A stretch of DNA of 25,897 nt from an uncultured Clostridium sp. (lineage in GTDB: Bacteria > Bacillota > Clostridia > Lachnospirales > Lachnospiraceae), in assembly GCA_900551135.1 (NCBI GenBank), contig URUX01000011.1:1-25897 (forward strand), in the 5' to 3' direction. The notes under the pieces were generated by a model, which was given only the letters and a program-made list of their open reading frames with translations, did no database searches and was not told the origin of the DNA. The stretch's first letter is position 1, and each line of letters starts with the position of its first letter. Below, in pieces: positions 24,412 through 25,897 of the stretch. The translations under genes and the position numbers were made by a program.

Positions 24412-25392
24412 TCAGATTCCTTCTTTCCATACTCCATGAGCATCGACATAATAACCGTCCTGGGTAATTGTGTCGGTCAGCATTTTTCCATCAGCATCAC
24501 AGTAATAATACTGATTATTCCAGAAAATCCATCCAGTCTGACGGAATCCCTGAGAATTAAAGAAATACCAGCTTCCGTCAATCTGCTTCCATTCGGATGC
24601 AGGCCAGGAGCCGTCTGGATTTTGATACCAGTATTGACCGCTGGTTTCCACCCACTGTCCTGCACGTTCTGCATAAGAGGCAGCTTTGGCAGAAAGATCA
24701 GCCAAAAGAGAATCGTCCACGGAAACCGTATCGGAATAGGCATAGTCGCTTTTTAGCTTGGCGTCATACCGGCTGACGGCAGATACGCGGATACTGTAGT
24801 CGCCAGTACGGGTAATCAGTGATCCAACATTTATACTGGTTCCGGTAACGATAGTTTTGGTTGGATTGCTGGCCTTGCCGTTACGCATAATGGTTACTTC
24901 ATAAGAACCGGCGTCCCCTACAGGACTCCAGGAAGCCAGACCATTTTTGTCGAGAGTTACATTAGCAGGCCGCCCAATGGAAGATGGCCCCATATTTTGA
25001 AATTCAACCGTTAAAGTCAGGGTTTTGCTGTCCCCTGATTTGCGGGCAGATACATACTCTGCGCCGCCGCCAAATAAGGCGAAATAGCTGTCTGCAGAAG
25101 AACGGAATGTATATCCCTCAGCCGGTTTTATTACTACTTCCGCAGTAGGGTAGCGGTTTGACCGGTTGGTATAAGGGTCTGTATATTGAATAAAGGAGGC
25201 GCTGTCTACAGAATACAGCGTCTTTTCCATAGGAAGCACAGTCACCTTTGGATAAGTAGAATCGTTAAACTCTCCGATAGAAAACTGAAGAGAAACGTCT
25301 TCTAAGCGGGCTGCAAAAGATGTGGATGCAGCTGCAGCAGTAAAAAGTGCGGCGGCAGCCAGAACTGTACCGATTTTTTTTGTAAGTTTCAT
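24412..25392 (-). CDS. Secreted protein with fibronectin-III-like domain and cell-wall-binding repeats (copy 1)
   Basis: A 326-residue secreted paralogue of the next gene. A signal peptide (MKLTKKIGTVLAAAALFTAA ... SFAA, cut after about 27) is followed by an N-terminal domain with a VSLQFSIGEFND start, a fibronectin-III-like domain (LASWSPVGDAGSYEVTIMRNGK, YSIRVSAVSRYDAK), and C-terminal repeats with WVETSGQYWYQNPDGSW, WYFFNSQG and YYYCDADG units. Identical placing of domains, and shared segments such as the SRY and NG-LASW patterns, mark tandem duplication. I chose ATG 25392, with GAAGGAT upstream. It lies 64 bases after the histidine kinase gene on the same strand. Confidence 0.82.
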   Translation of the reverse strand: MKLTKKIGTVLAAAALFTAAAASTSFAARLEDVSLQFSIGEFNDSTYPKVTVLPMEKTLYSVDSASFIQYTDPYTNRSNRYPTAEVVIKPAEGYTFRSSADSYFALFGGGAEYVSARKSGDSKTLTLTVEFQNMGPSSIGRPANVTLDKNGLASWSPVGDAGSYEVTIMRNGKASNPTKTIVTGTSINVGSLITRTGDYSIRVSAVSRYDAKLKSDYAYSDTVSVDDSLLADLSAKAASYAERAGQWVETSGQYWYQNPDGSWPASEWKQIDGSWYFFNSQGFRQTGWIFWNNQYYYCDADGKMLTDTITQDGYYVDAHGVWKEGI

Positions 25393-25456
25393 AAATACCA
25401 TCCTTCTTTCTTTTATTGAGTCATACAGGGGCAAAAGACTGTCCCATAATGCAGGG

Positions 25457-25897
25457 TTACAGGCTGGAGGAAGACGATTTGGGCAGACTGAAGATAAATT
25501 CTGTGCCTACATCCGGCGTACTGATTACGTCAATGTTTTCGCCATGGGACTGGATGATTTCCCGGACAATTGCAAGACCCAGTCCGGTACCTTTTTTATC
25601 TTTGCCGCGGGAAACGTCAGACTTATAAAAGCGATCCCAGATTTTTTTAATACTTTCTTTTGGTATGCCAATGCCGCAGTCTTTTACAGAAACAAAGACC
25701 TTTTCTCTGCGGATGGATGTCTGGATATAGATGACTCCGCCGTTGTGGCTGAATTTAATGGCATTGTCGATCAGATTATAGAGAACCTGCTGAATTTTAC
25801 CCAAATCCGCATATACCATTAAAATTGTGTCTGAAAAAGTCAGGTCAAAGGAAATCTCTTTGGCATTGCAGAGGCCTTCAAAAGAAGCCGCAGTCTC
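25457..25897 (-). CDS. Sensor histidine kinase, C-terminal part (5' end beyond the window)
   Basis: The frame is open from the window edge and gives 146 residues up to TAA at 25459-25457. It contains the ATP-binding domain of a two-component kinase: the N box in NLIDNAIKFS, G1 in KDCGIGIPKES, the F box in IWDRFYKSD and G2 in KGTGLGLAIV. The likely dimerisation and sensor parts are outside the window. It lies upstream of the tandem surface-protein genes on the same strand, which could place those in its operon or regulon; no response regulator is visible here. Confidence 0.92.
   Translation of the reverse strand, partial: ETAASFEGLCNAKEISFDLTFSDTILMVYADLGKIQQVLYNLIDNAIKFSHNGGVIYIQTSIRREKVFVSVKDCGIGIPKESIKKIWDRFYKSDVSRGKDKKGTGLGLAIVREIIQSHGENIDVISTPDVGTEFIFSLPKSSSSSL

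Noticed and set aside
24410..24430. Earlier ATG for the second surface protein gene
   Set aside because: It lies within the upstream coding region and lacks a ribosome binding site, while ATG 24409 has GAAGGAA.

Overview
The window reads as chromosome from a spore-forming, low-to-moderate GC Firmicute of the class Clostridia, most likely a gut Lachnospiraceae. The evidence is AGGAGG-type ribosome binding sites, a paired glgC-glgD, spoVG, a YyaC-type spore protease, a TIGR03905-type TSCPD protein, a DUF5711 protein, a DUF6382-FHA protein next to Tad-pilus genes, and choline-binding-like surface proteins. I see no tRNA, rRNA, CRISPR array, transposase or phage gene. The assignment rests on gene families only; no search was run.

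Left part (1-2839, + strand): the 3' end of a Tad/Flp-type pilus locus. It holds the tail of an unidentified gene, a TadE-related protein that appears to lack its membrane anchor, a small prepilin peptidase, a second TadE-like pseudopilin and a DUF6382-FHA membrane protein. The genes are tightly packed or overlapping. Next (2987-5319) comes an MBOAT acyltransferase plus an SGNH-like partner, the classic pair for O-acetylating an extracellular polymer; the SGNH partner has Phe where the nucleophilic Ser should be. A convergent TSCPD gene shares a hairpin terminator with it. Divergently from TSCPD runs an operon of a CPA-type cation/proton antiporter and MTA/SAH nucleosidase (5773-7716).

Middle (7717-11056): a 313-bp gene-free gap contains a terminator, a 24-bp-period direct repeat, a good promoter and a foldable leader of about 165 nt before an unknown three-helix membrane protein. 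Then come a small conserved hypothetical on the minus strand, an unknown coiled-coil/membrane-hairpin protein and a RidA-family deaminase. The minus-strand block 11189-15611 holds a YhaO/YhaN-type (Mre11/Rad50-like) nuclease-ATPase pair and asnS. The ATPase carries a transmembrane hairpin in the middle of its coiled coil.

Right part (15858-23288, + strand): glgC-glgD (ADP-glucose synthesis for glycogen), spoVG, a yyaC-type gene behind a forespore-like promoter, a membrane protein with an apparently inactivated MPN/JAMM-like domain and an external LysM, a DUF5711 membrane protein and a ROK glucokinase. The minus-strand end (23408-25897) has two tandem paralogous secreted proteins (signal peptide, N-terminal domain, fibronectin-III-like domain, cell-wall-binding aromatic repeats) downstream of the C-terminal half of a sensor histidine kinase that runs off the edge.

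The best candidates for something undescribed are the structured leader with its tandem repeat (7777-8029), the degenerate MPN-TM-LysM protein (19502-20794), the membrane-inserted Rad50-like ATPase (11189-13027), the Ser-to-Phe SGNH protein (4417-5319) and the unknown coiled-coil protein (9518-10630).
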